This document shows positions 1 through 7,584 of a DNA stretch of 28,407 bases, piece by piece (within the stretch, counting starts at the first letter, position 1; each line of letters opens with the position of its first letter). The notes below the pieces were generated by a model that made no database searches, was not told the DNA's origin, and worked only from the letters and a program-made list of their open reading frames with translations. The stretch comes from Saprospiraceae bacterium (GTDB taxonomy: Bacteria > Bacteroidota > Bacteroidia > Chitinophagales > Saprospiraceae): assembly GCA_020630895.1 (NCBI GenBank), contig JAHDII010000007.1, positions 1 to 28,407 of the forward strand, in the 5' to 3' direction. The position numbers were made by a program, and so were the translations under genes.

Positions 1-1
1 T

Positions 2-322
2 CCTGGTGTAGATATATACTCTACAGTACCACAAAATGATGCTTATGCTAATTATAGTGGTACCTCTATGGCTAGCCCTGTTTGTGCAGGTGTAGCAGCT
101 ATGCTTCGCTCATATTATCCTAGCCTTACAGCTGCTCAGGTAAAATCTATTTTAATGGAATCTGTAGTACCTATTAATCAAAAAGTAAGAGTTCCAGGTT
201 CTTTAGATAAAGTTTCTTTTAAAGAACTTTGTAAAACAGGAGGTGTAATTAATGCTTACAAAGCATTTCAATTAGCAAGTAAAACGAAAGGAAAGAAGAA
301 AGTAACTCAACCCAAGGCATAA
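2..322 (+). CDS. Subtilisin-like serine protease (S8), C-terminal part
   Basis: The reading frame is open from the window edge and is the C-terminal end of a subtilase. It shows the motif around the catalytic serine, SGTSMASPVCAGVAAM, with the nucleophile serine at codon 65-67, preceded by PGVDIYST, the usual stretch ahead of it. After the active site comes the normal helix (AAMLRSYYPSLTAAQVKSIL) and a Lys-rich tail ending KKKVTQPKA. No type IX secretion C-terminal domain follows, so the protein is probably not a T9SS cargo of the usual kind; it may be periplasmic or otherwise exported, but the signal region is outside the window. The Asp and His catalytic motifs are also outside. An ATG at 68 lies downstream of the catalytic serine codon and is not a real start. 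Confidence 0.93.
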   Translation, partial: PGVDIYSTVPQNDAYANYSGTSMASPVCAGVAAMLRSYYPSLTAAQVKSILMESVVPINQKVRVPGSLDKVSFKELCKTGGVINAYKAFQLASKTKGKKKVTQPKA

Positions 323-355
323 TTTTTGTGAACAAAGATATGTGACTAAAATAAA

Positions 356-363
356 TATTTTTG
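356..363 (+). promoter_or_regulatory. Possible -10 element for mscL (TATTTTTG)
   Basis: TATTTTTG fits the Bacteroidota -10 consensus TAnnTTTG and lies 42 bp before the mscL start. A TTTG at 325-328 is a poor -33 candidate because the spacer is about 27 bp rather than 19-21 bp, so this call rests on the -10 box alone. Confidence 0.35.
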
Positions 364-405
364 GTCTTTATAATATATAATATTTTTTAAAAAAAACGTA
401 AAACC

Positions 406-807
406 ATGTTGAAGGAATTTAGAGATTTTATTATGACAGGCAATGTATTTGATTTGGCTGTCGCTGTAATTATAGCAGGTGCTATTGGTCTTGTAATCAA
501 TGGATTTGTTTCTGATATTATGATGCCTATTGTAGGTAATTTTGCTGGCGGAATGGATTTTGCCGATATGAAATATGTATTTTCTGAAGCAGTTGTTGCT
601 GCTGATGGAACAGTAGCAAAACCAGAAAATGCAATCAGATATGGTGCTTGGATCAATTCTATTATCAATTTAATTATTGTAGGTTTTGTTTTATTTATGA
701 TGGTAAAATCTTATAATAAAACAAAAACACCTCCTGCTCCTGAAGCTCCTGCTGGACCTTCTCAAGAAGATTTATTAGCAGAAATTCGTGATTTATTGAA
801 AAAATAA
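406..807 (+). CDS. mscL: Large-conductance mechanosensitive channel MscL
   Basis: Inner-membrane emergency channel that opens under membrane tension to release solutes on hypo-osmotic shock. The 133 residues match MscL in length and order: an amphipathic N-terminus (MLKEFRDFIMTGNVFDLAVAVIIAGAIG), a first pore-lining transmembrane helix with small residues, the conserved segment ending IMMPIVG, a periplasmic loop of about 45 residues, the second transmembrane helix (INSIINLIIVGFVLFMMVKSYNK) and the cytoplasmic C-terminal helix (SQEDLLAEIRDLLKK) typical of the pentamer bundle. A Pro/Ala-rich linker precedes that last helix. It stands alone, with a strong hairpin terminator 20 bp behind its stop. 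Confidence 0.98.
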   Translation: MLKEFRDFIMTGNVFDLAVAVIIAGAIGLVINGFVSDIMMPIVGNFAGGMDFADMKYVFSEAVVAADGTVAKPENAIRYGAWINSIINLIIVGFVLFMMVKSYNKTKTPPAPEAPAGPSQEDLLAEIRDLLKK

Positions 808-826
808 TTTCTAAGAAAATAATTTT

Positions 827-857
827 AAAGCCCATTGTACTAAGTGCAATGGGCTTT
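827..857 (+). terminator. Hairpin terminator of mscL
   Basis: AAAGCCCATTG pairs perfectly with CAATGGGCTTT, and the stem can continue inward through a G-U pair, an A-U and a C-G pair to a 3-nt TAA loop. The stem ends in a T-run (CTTTTGTATTTT) on the plus strand. It begins 20 bp after the mscL stop, so it most likely ends that transcript. Confidence 0.85.
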
Positions 858-858
858 T

Positions 859-1144
859 GTATTTTAAAATCAAGCTCAAATTTTATTTTTGTTGAATACT
901 ATGCTTACCATATAAAAAATTATTAGGATATTTGAGCACTTATATTAATTAATTCAAGTTGTGTAAAATCTAATAAAAAATTATCAAATACAATCATTTA
1001 CAAAATATTATTTTCAAAGAGATTGTAATAAAATAATAACTGTGCTCTGTGAACTTATTTACTATAGACTTTGTGGATTTGTTTGTCTACAACTTAGATT
1101 ATTTAAGTATATTGTGTCAAATTTTTTTTAAAGGAATAAAAACA
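859..1144. other. AT-rich spacer, nothing recognised
   Basis: This part of the long gap between mscL and the next gene has no open frame worth calling, no tRNA-like fold and no clear promoter. The rest of the gap (1145-1379) is a repeat element listed separately. Confidence 0.5.
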
Positions 1145-1379
1145 GGACTGACATTATTCAATTTAGTGAAAAATGAGCAGAAAATTCGTTAAAAATGAAA
1201 TTTTGTTTGAGCATAAAAAAAGCTAAAAAAAGAAATGCTCTAAATAATTTTTTAAGTAAAATATGAAATACAAAAGAATAAAGCGAGTTTTATTTCATTT
1301 AGAATTTTCAAACTTTTTTCATGTTAAAAATTGAATACAGTCTTGAATTTTTGGTTCTTTTGTTTCAAGACAAAAGAAC
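1145..1379 (+). repeat. Interspersed inverted-repeat element, copy 1
   Basis: First of five related non-coding elements in this window. The left end (GACTGACATTATTCAATTTA, then GTGAAAAA, GAAAATTC, ATGAAA) is an imperfect inverted copy of the right end (ATGAAAT, GAAAATTC, GTGAAAAA and ATTCAATT read on the minus strand from 1346 backward), so the unit can fold as a long hairpin. An inner pair TTTGAGCA/TGCTCTAAA adds a second stem. At the right end GTTCTTTTGT (1354-1363) pairs with ACAAAAGAAC (1370-1379) around a TTCAAG loop. It ends about 80 bp before the DUF4199 gene. The left end is more diverged than in copies 2 and 3. Confidence 0.85.
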
Positions 1380-1457
1380 ATAAGGAAAAAGGAAATCTCC
1401 TTTAATTAATTTTATTGTGTATTTAAAAATTAATATCTTATATTAAAAAATCAAAGA

Positions 1458-1961
1458 ATGGAAAATTCACCTTTAGATAAATTACCCCAAACGCCTAATA
1501 ATGTAAGCATGTGGAAATATGTTTTTATATTTGGAGGAATAGGAGTAATAGCTACTTTTATTTCTTTTATGATACCTATGGTAGGCTTTTTTCTTAACAT
1601 GTTCGTTTCTACAATTGTATTATATTTTGCTATCACACAATTTAGAAAAGCAAGAGGCGGCGGAATCTCCTTTGGGGAAGGATACAAAATCGCTTTTTTA
1701 ACTTCTTTATTTAAGGGATTATTGTTTACCTTATTGTGTACTATTTTGTATACTATTTATATGACACCTGAGAGCATAGAGCTAACAAAAGAAAGCATAA
1801 TGACTATTTATGATGAATATGAGATCGAATATGAGCCTGAGCAGATTGATGCTATTTTAAAACCTTCTACTATAAGCTTTACATTATTGTTTTTATTCTT
1901 TATTGGTGGAGCACTATTTTCTTTAGTTGCAGCGGCGTTTGCTCAAAGTGATGATGAATAA
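1458..1961 (+). CDS. DUF4199-family membrane protein
   Basis: Integral membrane protein of 167 residues with four hydrophobic segments: about residues 20-38, 41-62, 83-104 and 138-160. The arrangement matches the DUF4199 family, common in Bacteroidota, including the RxARGGGISFGEGYK turn between segments 2 and 3 and an acidic extracytoplasmic stretch (TPESIELTKESIMTIYDEYEIEYEPEQIDAIL) between segments 3 and 4. The molecular function of the family is unknown. It is followed after 15 bp by a second member of the same family and then by a GT2 glycosyltransferase, an arrangement often seen in Bacteroidota, so the three are probably one transcript and may act together in envelope glycan or lipid-linked sugar handling; that role is inference. 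Confidence 0.85.
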   Translation: MENSPLDKLPQTPNNVSMWKYVFIFGGIGVIATFISFMIPMVGFFLNMFVSTIVLYFAITQFRKARGGGISFGEGYKIAFLTSLFKGLLFTLLCTILYTIYMTPESIELTKESIMTIYDEYEIEYEPEQIDAILKPSTISFTLLFLFFIGGALFSLVAAAFAQSDDE

Positions 1962-1976
1962 TATTAATCTTTTGAA

Positions 1977-2489
1977 ATGAATCAACACAAAATTGCTATA
2001 AAATATGGTATCATATTAGGAATAATTATTGTTCTGTATCATATTATATTTTATTATTTGAATAAAAAATTTATAACAGCATCATCTTTCATTTATACCA
2101 TTTATGCGATTCAACTTCTTTTTATGATAATTGCAGGAATTCAAGAAAGAACGCGTAGAGGAGGCTTACTCAACTTTAAAGAATCTTTGATTGCTGTCTT
2201 TATTACTTTTATAGTGGGAAGCCTTTTTTATTATTTGATGTATTATTTAATACCATATTTTGATCCTGAAATGATTGATTTATACAAAGAAAGCACAAGA
2301 GAAAATATAGAATGGGCTTATTCAGATGGAAAAGGACTTATAGAAAAAGATAAATATAAACTCATGATAGAGAAATGGGAAACAGATGATTTTAGTGTTA
2401 CTATAGGTAAAACAATTCAAGGGTTTATTTTTAATTGTATCCCTGCATTTTTTTTAAGTTTATTAACTGCCATAATGGTAAAAAGATAA
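1977..2489 (+). CDS. DUF4199-family membrane protein, second copy
   Basis: 170 residues with four hydrophobic segments (about 8-27, 37-55, 70-93 and 147-166) and the family's basic turn RTRRGGLLNFKESL between segments 2 and 3. Between segments 3 and 4 lies a charged domain of about 50 residues. It resembles its upstream neighbour in layout but not closely in sequence, so the pair looks like an old duplication. It starts with ATG 15 bp after the upstream stop and ends 10 bp before the GTG of the glycosyltransferase, which supports a shared transcript. Function unknown. Confidence 0.82.
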   Translation: MNQHKIAIKYGIILGIIIVLYHIIFYYLNKKFITASSFIYTIYAIQLLFMIIAGIQERTRRGGLLNFKESLIAVFITFIVGSLFYYLMYYLIPYFDPEMIDLYKESTRENIEWAYSDGKGLIEKDKYKLMIEKWETDDFSVTIGKTIQGFIFNCIPAFFLSLLTAIMVKR

Positions 2490-2499
2490 AATATTTATA

Positions 2500-3450
2500 G
2501 TGTCAAAGAATTTAAATATAAGTATTGTTATTCCTTTGTTTAATGAAGATGAATCTCTTTCTGAATTAGAAGCATGGATTCGTAGAATAATGAATGAAAA
2601 TAATTTTACTTATGAAATTATTATGGTAGATGATGGAAGTAAAGATAATTCTTGGAATGTAATAGAACAACTTCAACAACAAAATTCAAATATTCGAGGA
2701 ATAAGATTTAAAAGAAATTACGGAAAATCTGCCGCATTAAATACAGGCTTTCAAGCAGCTATAGGAGATGTAGTCATTACAATGGATGCAGACCTACAAG
2801 ATAGCCCAGATGAAATTCCAGAATTATATCAATTAATTCAAAAAGATAATTTTGATTTAATTTCTGGTTGGAAAAAGAAAAGACATGATCCACTAAGTAA
2901 AACAATTCCTACCAAATTATTTAATTGGGCAACGAGACGTGTAAGTGGAATTAATAATCTTCATGATTTTAATTGTGGATTAAAAGCATATAAAAAATCG
3001 GTAGTAAAAAGTATTGAAGTATATGGCGAGATGCATCGTTATATTCCTGTAATTGCTAAAGCAGCAGGTTTTAATAAAATAGGAGAAAAAATAGTACAAC
3101 ATCAAGCACGAAAATATGGCGTTACTAAATTTGGTGGTTGGAGTCGTTTTGTAAATGGTTTATTAGATTTAATGACGATTTATTTTATGAGTCGTTTCGG
3201 AAAACGTCCGATGCATTTTTTTGGATTAATGGGCATTTTAGTTTTTTTTATTGGATTTATAATTCTGTTTTATTTTTTAATAGATAAATTATTTTTCGAT
3301 GGTTTTGGCGCAGCACAACGCCCTTTATTTTTCTTTGGTTTACTTACTGTTGTCCTAGGATCTCAATTATTTTTAGCGGGATTTTTAGGAGAATTAATTA
3401 CAAGAAATGCACCAGATAGAAATCATTATTTGATAGAAAAAGAAATTTAA
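2500..3450 (+). CDS. GT2 glycosyltransferase, polyprenyl-phosphate type (DPM1/GtrB-like)
   Basis: 316-residue membrane-anchored family 2 glycosyltransferase. The GT-A domain (about residues 1-225) has the nucleotide-binding start ISIVIPLFNEDESL, the MVDDGSKDNSW motif and the metal-binding DAD in TMDADLQDSPDEIPE. Two C-terminal transmembrane helices (about 238-262 and 272-300) end in a short tail, as in enzymes that move a sugar from a nucleotide donor to a polyprenyl phosphate at the cytoplasmic face of the membrane. The exact sugar cannot be read from sequence. The start is GTG at 2500, giving MSKNLNISIVIP; there is no nearby in-frame ATG. It follows two DUF4199 genes with a 10-bp gap. Confidence 0.92.
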   Translation: MSKNLNISIVIPLFNEDESLSELEAWIRRIMNENNFTYEIIMVDDGSKDNSWNVIEQLQQQNSNIRGIRFKRNYGKSAALNTGFQAAIGDVVITMDADLQDSPDEIPELYQLIQKDNFDLISGWKKKRHDPLSKTIPTKLFNWATRRVSGINNLHDFNCGLKAYKKSVVKSIEVYGEMHRYIPVIAKAAGFNKIGEKIVQHQARKYGVTKFGGWSRFVNGLLDLMTIYFMSRFGKRPMHFFGLMGILVFFIGFIILFYFLIDKLFFDGFGAAQRPLFFFGLLTVVLGSQLFLAGFLGELITRNAPDRNHYLIEKEI

Positions 3451-3473
3451 AAATTAATTAACCTAATAAAAAA

Positions 3474-3709
3474 GATCGACCTTATTCAATTTAGTGAAAA
3501 ACGAGTAGAAAATTCGTTTAAAATGAAATATTGTTTGAGCAAATAAAAAGATTAAAAAAAGAAATACTCTAAAATTATTTTTCAAATAAAACATGAAATA
3601 CAAAAGGAAAAAGCGAGTTTTATTTCATTGAGAATTTTCAAACTTTTTTTACGTTAAAAATTGAATACAGTCTTGAACTTTTGGTTCTTTTGTTTCAAGA
3701 CAAAAGAAT
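3474..3709 (+). repeat. Interspersed inverted-repeat element, copy 2
   Basis: Near-identical in plan to copies 1 and 3: it starts GATCGACCTTATTCAATTTA, carries the inner GAGCA...ACTCT pair (one base changed, weakening the stem), the conserved core AAAAGCGAGTTTTATTTCAT, and ends with ATTGAATACAGTCTTGAA followed by the TTCTTTTGT/ACAAAAGAA hairpin (3685-3708). It fills most of the 317-bp gap between the GT2 and GT4 genes, beginning 23 bp after one stop and ending 58 bp before the next start. No coding frame is seen in it. Confidence 0.9.
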
Positions 3710-3767
3710 AAAGAAAAAATAAATAAAATTTAATAGGTTAAAAAAATTACACACAGTAATTACTATA

Positions 3768-4898
3768 ATGGAAAAAAAGAAAATAATAATAATTGGTTCT
3801 GCGTATCCATTAAGAGGAGGTTTGGCTTCTTTCAATGAACGTCTTGCTAGAGAATTTATTTCTCAAGGACATGAAGTAGTTATTTATACTTTTTCTTTAC
3901 AATATCCTAATTTTTTATTCCCAGGAAAAACACAATATTCAACAGATTCTCCTCCTAAAGATTTAAATATAAAAATTAAAATTAATTCTATTAATCCATT
4001 CAATTGGATTAAAATAGGAAATGAAATAAAAAAACAAAAACCAGATTGGGTAATTATTAAATTTTGGTTGCCTTTTATGGGACCTTGTTTCGGAACAATT
4101 TTAAAAAGAATTAAATCCAATCGTTTTACAAAAGTATTTTCAATTATTGATAATATTATTCCTCATGAAAAAAGAATAGGAGATAAAATATTTGCACAAT
4201 ATTTTGTCAATACCGTTGATGGATTTATAGTCATGTCTAAATCTGTAGGAGAAGACATGAAACAATTTATCAAAAAACAAAAAGTGAAATATATTCCTCA
4301 TCCTATTTATGATAATTATGGTGAAATTATTGCTAAAGAAAAAGCAAGAACGTATTTAAAATTAAATGCTAAACAAAAATATATTTTATTTTTTGGATTT
4401 ATTAGAGATTATAAAGGATTAGATATTTTGCTTCAAGCGATGAATCATAAAAAAATAAAAGAAGAAAATATTCAATTAATTGTAGCAGGAGAATATTATG
4501 GAAATGAAGAAAAATATCAAAAAATAATTGAAGAAGAAAAAATATCTGAACAACTAATTTTACATACAGATTTTATTTCTAACGAAGAAGTGAAATATTA
4601 TTTTTGTGCAGCAGATTTAGTAGTACAACCTTATAAAACAGCCACTCAAAGTGGAATATCTCAACTGGCGTACCATTTTGAAAAACCAATGCTAGTAACT
4701 AATGTTGGAGGTTTACCTGAAATTGTAAATCATGGCGAAGCAGGTTATGTTGTTGATGTAAATAAAAATAAAATATCTGAATCTATTATTGATTTTTATC
4801 AAAATAATAGAGAATCTTCTTTTGTTGAAAAAGTAAAAGAAAATAAAAAAAGATTTTCTTGGAATTCTTTAATTCAAGGAATAGAAGAAATGTCTTAG
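3768..4898 (+). CDS. GT4-type glycosyltransferase
   Basis: 376-residue GT-B fold enzyme. The N-terminal Rossmann half begins with IIIIGSAYPLRGGLASFNERLAREFISQGHEVVIYTF, the acceptor-side GG motif of family 4 enzymes. The C-terminal half has the family's YILFFGFIRDYKGLDILLQAM strand, the VAGEYYG strand and the donor-site segment around QPYKTATQSGISQLAYHFEKPMLVTNVGGLPEIVNHGEAGYVV, where the conserved Glu of the E-motif region lies. It probably adds a sugar to a surface polysaccharide or glycolipid in the cytoplasm; donor and acceptor are not visible. It is transcribed alone as far as can be seen, with repeat copy 2 in front. Confidence 0.9.
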   Translation: MEKKKIIIIGSAYPLRGGLASFNERLAREFISQGHEVVIYTFSLQYPNFLFPGKTQYSTDSPPKDLNIKIKINSINPFNWIKIGNEIKKQKPDWVIIKFWLPFMGPCFGTILKRIKSNRFTKVFSIIDNIIPHEKRIGDKIFAQYFVNTVDGFIVMSKSVGEDMKQFIKKQKVKYIPHPIYDNYGEIIAKEKARTYLKLNAKQKYILFFGFIRDYKGLDILLQAMNHKKIKEENIQLIVAGEYYGNEEKYQKIIEEEKISEQLILHTDFISNEEVKYYFCAADLVVQPYKTATQSGISQLAYHFEKPMLVTNVGGLPEIVNHGEAGYVVDVNKNKISESIIDFYQNNRESSFVEKVKENKKRFSWNSLIQGIEEMS

Positions 4899-4967
4899 TA
4901 TATTTCGTGATAACCTTTACTATAATACCTGATTATTTTATCCGTAACAAGATTGAGTCTTTCAGTT

Positions 4968-4990
4968 TTATGTAACATCAGTTACCATAA
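4968..4990 (+). promoter_or_regulatory. Crp/Fnr-type operator upstream of the MBL-rhodanese gene
   Basis: TTATGTAAC, four bases, then GTTACCATAA: the core TGTAAC-N4-GTTAC is identical to the operator before the Crp/Fnr gene at 26478-26499, with the outer right arm shifted by an extra C. Its centre (4978.5) lies 35.5 bp upstream of the last base of the -10 box at 5007-5014, close to -41.5 relative to a start of transcription about 7 bp after that box. The -33 region has no TTTG, as expected where an activator replaces it. Confidence 0.68.
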
Positions 4991-5006
4991 AGTGAACATT
5001 CATTTT

Positions 5007-5014
5007 TATCTTTG
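5007..5014 (+). promoter_or_regulatory. -10 element TATCTTTG of the MBL-rhodanese gene
   Basis: Exact match to the Bacteroidota -10 consensus TAnnTTTG, correctly placed downstream of the palindromic operator. Transcription would start near 5021, which puts the whole 185-bp inverted-repeat element (5025-5209) inside the untranslated leader. Confidence 0.6.
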
Positions 5015-5024
5015 TGTTTTCTAA

Positions 5025-5209
5025 TAGATGTTATTATGAAAAGTTTTTTATGGAAGACGACTTAGAGATTTTGAAAATAGACGCGAGATTTCTCGAAAGC
5101 GTAGCCATAGCTACGGTTGAGAGAAATAACGACTTGTCACGTCTTTAGCGTGAAAGTATATTTTCAAAAGATCAAGGCGGCTATAATCAATTTTTAGTCA
5201 TAACATCTA
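5025..5209. mobile_element. MITE-like element with perfect 10-bp ends and TA boundaries
   Basis: A 185-bp non-coding unit that starts TAGATGTTAT and ends ATAACATCTA. The inverted similarity continues for about 50 bp on each side (TTATGG...CTTAGAGATTTTGAAAATA against TATTTTCAAAAGATCAAGG...ATAA), and the centre forms its own cruciform: ATTTCTC/GAGAGAAAT outside CGTAGC-CATA-GCTACG. Both ends read TA, as would be left by insertion at a TA site by a Tc1/mariner- or IS630-type transposase; no transposase is in the window. Only one copy is present here. Confidence 0.75.
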
Positions 5210-5232
5210 AAAAAAAAATATTTTATATTATT

Positions 5233-6648
5233 ATGAAAATAGAACAAATTTATACCGGTTGTTTAGCTCAAGGAGCTTATTATATTGAGAGTAATGGCGA
5301 AGCAGCAATCATAGATCCTCTAAGAGAAACACAACCCTATTTAGATAGAGCTAAAGAAAATAATGTAAGGATCAAATATATTTTTGAAACGCATTTTCAT
5401 GCTGATTTTGTTTCTGGACATTTAGATTTGGCTAAAAAAACAGGAGCTACTATTATATATGGTCCTCAAGCAGAAACTTCTTTCGAAAAGCATACTGCCC
5501 ATGATGGAGAAATATTTCAATTAGGAAATATTTCATTTAAAGTATTGCATACACCAGGACATACTCCTGAATCTACTACTTATTTATTATTAGATGAAGA
5601 AGAAAACGAACATGCTATTTTTACAGGAGATACCCTGTTTATTGGAGATGTAGGAAGACCAGATTTAGCACAAAAAGCTACGAATTTAAGCCAAGAAGAT
5701 TTAGCAGCTTGGTTATATGATAGCCTAAGAAATAAAATTATGCCTTTAGCAGATCATGTTTTAGTCTATCCCGCTCATGGAGCAGGTTCGGCTTGTGGTA
5801 AAAATATGAGTAAAGAAACTTGGGATACCCTAGGAAATCAAAAAAAGGTGAATTATGCTCTTAGAGCAGATATGACCAAAGAAGAATTTATAAAAGAAGT
5901 TACGGATGGTTTATTGCCTCCGCCTCAATATTTTGCTAAAAATGCAACCTTAAATAAAAAAGGTTATGAAAGTATTGATATTGTAATGGAAAGAGGTGTG
6001 AAAGCCTTATCTCCTAAAGCATTTGAAGCAGCAGCTAATGAAACAGATGCCTTAATTTTAGATGTAAGAAAACCAGCAGAATTTGTAAAAGGATTTATTC
6101 CTAATTCTATTTTTATTGGAATTGATGGCGGTTTTGCTCCTTGGGTAGGGACTTTAATTCCTGATTTACAACAAGAAATTTTAATTGTAGCTCCTCAAGG
6201 AAGAGAAGAAGAAGTTGTAAAAAGATTAGCTAGAGTAGGGTATGATAATACAATTGGATTTTTAGAAGGTGGTTTTGAAGCATGGAATAAAGACGAAAGA
6301 GAAATTGATTCTATAGAAACCATTTATGCTAATGATATAGAAGAAATTTATAATCAAGATAATAGTATTGATATTTTAGATGTGCGAAAACCAGGAGAAT
6401 GGAATCGATCGCATTTAAAAACATCGCAACATTTTGCTTTAGATTTTATTAATCAGCAGATGTCTCAAATTTCTAAAGACAAAAAATATTACTTACATTG
6501 TCAAGGTGGATATCGTTCTACAATAACAGCATCCATTTTAAAATCAAGAGGATTTCATAATATTGTAAATGTTCAAGATAAATTTCCCAATATTGCGGCA
6601 ACATCAATTCCGACAATAGAAAATGCTTGTCCATCTACAAAAAAATAA
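5233..6648 (+). CDS. Metallo-beta-lactamase fold protein with two rhodanese domains (persulfide dioxygenase-like)
   Basis: 471-residue cytoplasmic protein of sulfane-sulfur metabolism. The N-terminal metallo-beta-lactamase domain (about 1-235) has metal ligands H54, H56, D58, H110, D133 and H182 in THFHADFVSGH, HTPGHTPES, FTGDTLF and YPAHGAGSACG, the pattern of ETHE1-type persulfide dioxygenases, though F59 stands where ETHE1 has the second His of the DH pair. Rhodanese domain 1 (about 262-352) has VAPQGRE in place of the catalytic loop and lacks the cysteine, so it is probably structural. Domain 2 (about 365-465) keeps C423 in LHCQGGYRST and should carry a persulfide. The partner transport genes (TSUP, YeeE/YedE) lie 17 kb away and share an operator. 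Confidence 0.93.
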   Translation: MKIEQIYTGCLAQGAYYIESNGEAAIIDPLRETQPYLDRAKENNVRIKYIFETHFHADFVSGHLDLAKKTGATIIYGPQAETSFEKHTAHDGEIFQLGNISFKVLHTPGHTPESTTYLLLDEEENEHAIFTGDTLFIGDVGRPDLAQKATNLSQEDLAAWLYDSLRNKIMPLADHVLVYPAHGAGSACGKNMSKETWDTLGNQKKVNYALRADMTKEEFIKEVTDGLLPPPQYFAKNATLNKKGYESIDIVMERGVKALSPKAFEAAANETDALILDVRKPAEFVKGFIPNSIFIGIDGGFAPWVGTLIPDLQQEILIVAPQGREEEVVKRLARVGYDNTIGFLEGGFEAWNKDEREIDSIETIYANDIEEIYNQDNSIDILDVRKPGEWNRSHLKTSQHFALDFINQQMSQISKDKKYYLHCQGGYRSTITASILKSRGFHNIVNVQDKFPNIAATSIPTIENACPSTKK

Positions 6649-6654
6649 AATTGT

Positions 6655-6690
6655 AAATCCCGAATTTTAAAATTAAAGTTCGGGATTTTT
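6655..6690 (+). terminator. Hairpin terminator after the MBL-rhodanese gene
   Basis: AAATCCCGAA and TTCGGGATTT form a perfect 10-bp stem around a 14-nt AT-rich loop, followed by TTAATA. It starts 7 bp behind the stop codon and separates this gene from mogA. Confidence 0.88.
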
Positions 6691-6704
6691 AATACATAAA
6701 AAAG

Positions 6705-7235
6705 ATGAAAGCGATTATAGGTATCATTAATGTATCAGATAGAGCCAGTCAAGGAATTTATGAAGATATTCCTGGTAAAGCAGTAGTAGCAACATTAAAA
6801 GAATATTTAATTTCTGATTGGGAATATCAATATGCCGTTATTCCAGATGAACAAAAAAAAATAGAAGAACAATTGATTCAAATGGCAGATGAACAAAAAT
6901 GTTGTTTAATTATTACAACAGGAGGAACAGGTCCAGCAATACGTGACGTTACTCCAGAAGCAACAGAAGCGGTCTGCCAAAAAATGATGCCAGGTTTTGG
7001 CGAATTAATGAGAATGGAAAGTTTAAAATTTGTTCCTACTGCTATTTTATCTAGACAAACCGCAGGAATAAGAAATGAAACTTTAATTATTAATTTACCT
7101 GGAAAACCCAAAGCTATAAGAGAATGTTTAGATGCTGTTTTTCCAGCAGTTCCTTATTGTATAGATTTAATCAAAGGTCCTTTTTTAGAAACCAATGAAA
7201 ATGTTATAAAAGCTTTTCGTCCCAAAAATAAATAA
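6705..7235 (+). CDS. mogA: Molybdopterin adenylyltransferase MogA
   Basis: Activates molybdopterin by adding AMP from ATP, giving the adenylylated form that MoeA uses for molybdate insertion. At 176 residues it matches MogA rather than the shorter MoaB group throughout: GIINVSDRASQG at the start, TTGGTGPAIRDVTPEAT (the nucleotide and pterin site), PGFGELMRMESLKFVPTAILSRQTAGIRNETLIINLPGKPKAI, and the C-terminal AVPYCIDLIKGPFLETN...AFRP. It stands just behind the terminator of the MBL gene and 349 bp before the MOSC gene; that gap is filled by repeat copy 3, which may interrupt what was a single operon. Confidence 0.95.
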   Translation: MKAIIGIINVSDRASQGIYEDIPGKAVVATLKEYLISDWEYQYAVIPDEQKKIEEQLIQMADEQKCCLIITTGGTGPAIRDVTPEATEAVCQKMMPGFGELMRMESLKFVPTAILSRQTAGIRNETLIINLPGKPKAIRECLDAVFPAVPYCIDLIKGPFLETNENVIKAFRPKNK

Positions 7236-7286
7236 TGATATATTTAAAAGTAAATTTCATATTACTTAGAGTACGATAGTAAAAAA

Positions 7287-7519
7287 GGATCGACCTTATT
7301 CAATTTAGTGAAAAACGAGCAGAAAATTCGTTGAAAATGAAATATTGTTTGAGCAAGTAAAAAGATTAAAAAAGAAATGCTCTAAAGTAATTTTTCAAAT
7401 AAAACATGAAATACAAAAGGAAAAAGCGAGTTTTATTTCATTCAGAATTTTCAAACTTTTTTCACGTTAAGAATTGAATACAGTCTTGATTTTTCGTCCT
7501 TTTTATCAAGAAAAAGGAC
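7287..7519 (+). repeat. Interspersed inverted-repeat element, copy 3
   Basis: Starts GGATCGACCTTATTCAATTTA and follows copy 2 closely through the core, including the intact inner pair GAGCA/TGCTC. Its last hairpin differs: GTCCTTTTT (7496-7504) pairs with AAAAAGGAC (7511-7519) around ATCAAG, where copies 1 and 2 have GTTCTTTTGT/ACAAAAGAA around TTCAAG. Both arms changed together, which argues that the fold matters. It lies between mogA and the MOSC gene, and a TTG-initiated frame running from it into the MOSC gene is spurious. Confidence 0.9.
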
Positions 7520-7584
7520 ATGGTGAAAATAAAATTTTCATACAATATTTAGTATTAAATTTAAACTTGTATAAATATCTAACA

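Noticed and set aside
387..668. Minus-strand open frame opposite mscL
   Set aside because: It is a shadow of the strongly supported mscL gene, and its translation shows no domain.
1060..1100. TAGACTTTG as a -10 box for the first DUF4199 gene
   Set aside because: It has three bases between TA and TTTG instead of two and lies more than 370 bp from the start codon.
1145..1379. The repeat copies as CRISPR or as degraded protein-coding insertion sequence
   Set aside because: There are no short regular repeats with spacers, and no open frame or transposase motif is found in any copy.
7474..7584. TTG-initiated extension of the MOSC frame
   Set aside because: It starts inside repeat copy 3 and adds 37 residues with no family similarity; ATG 7585 gives the normal MOSC N-terminus.
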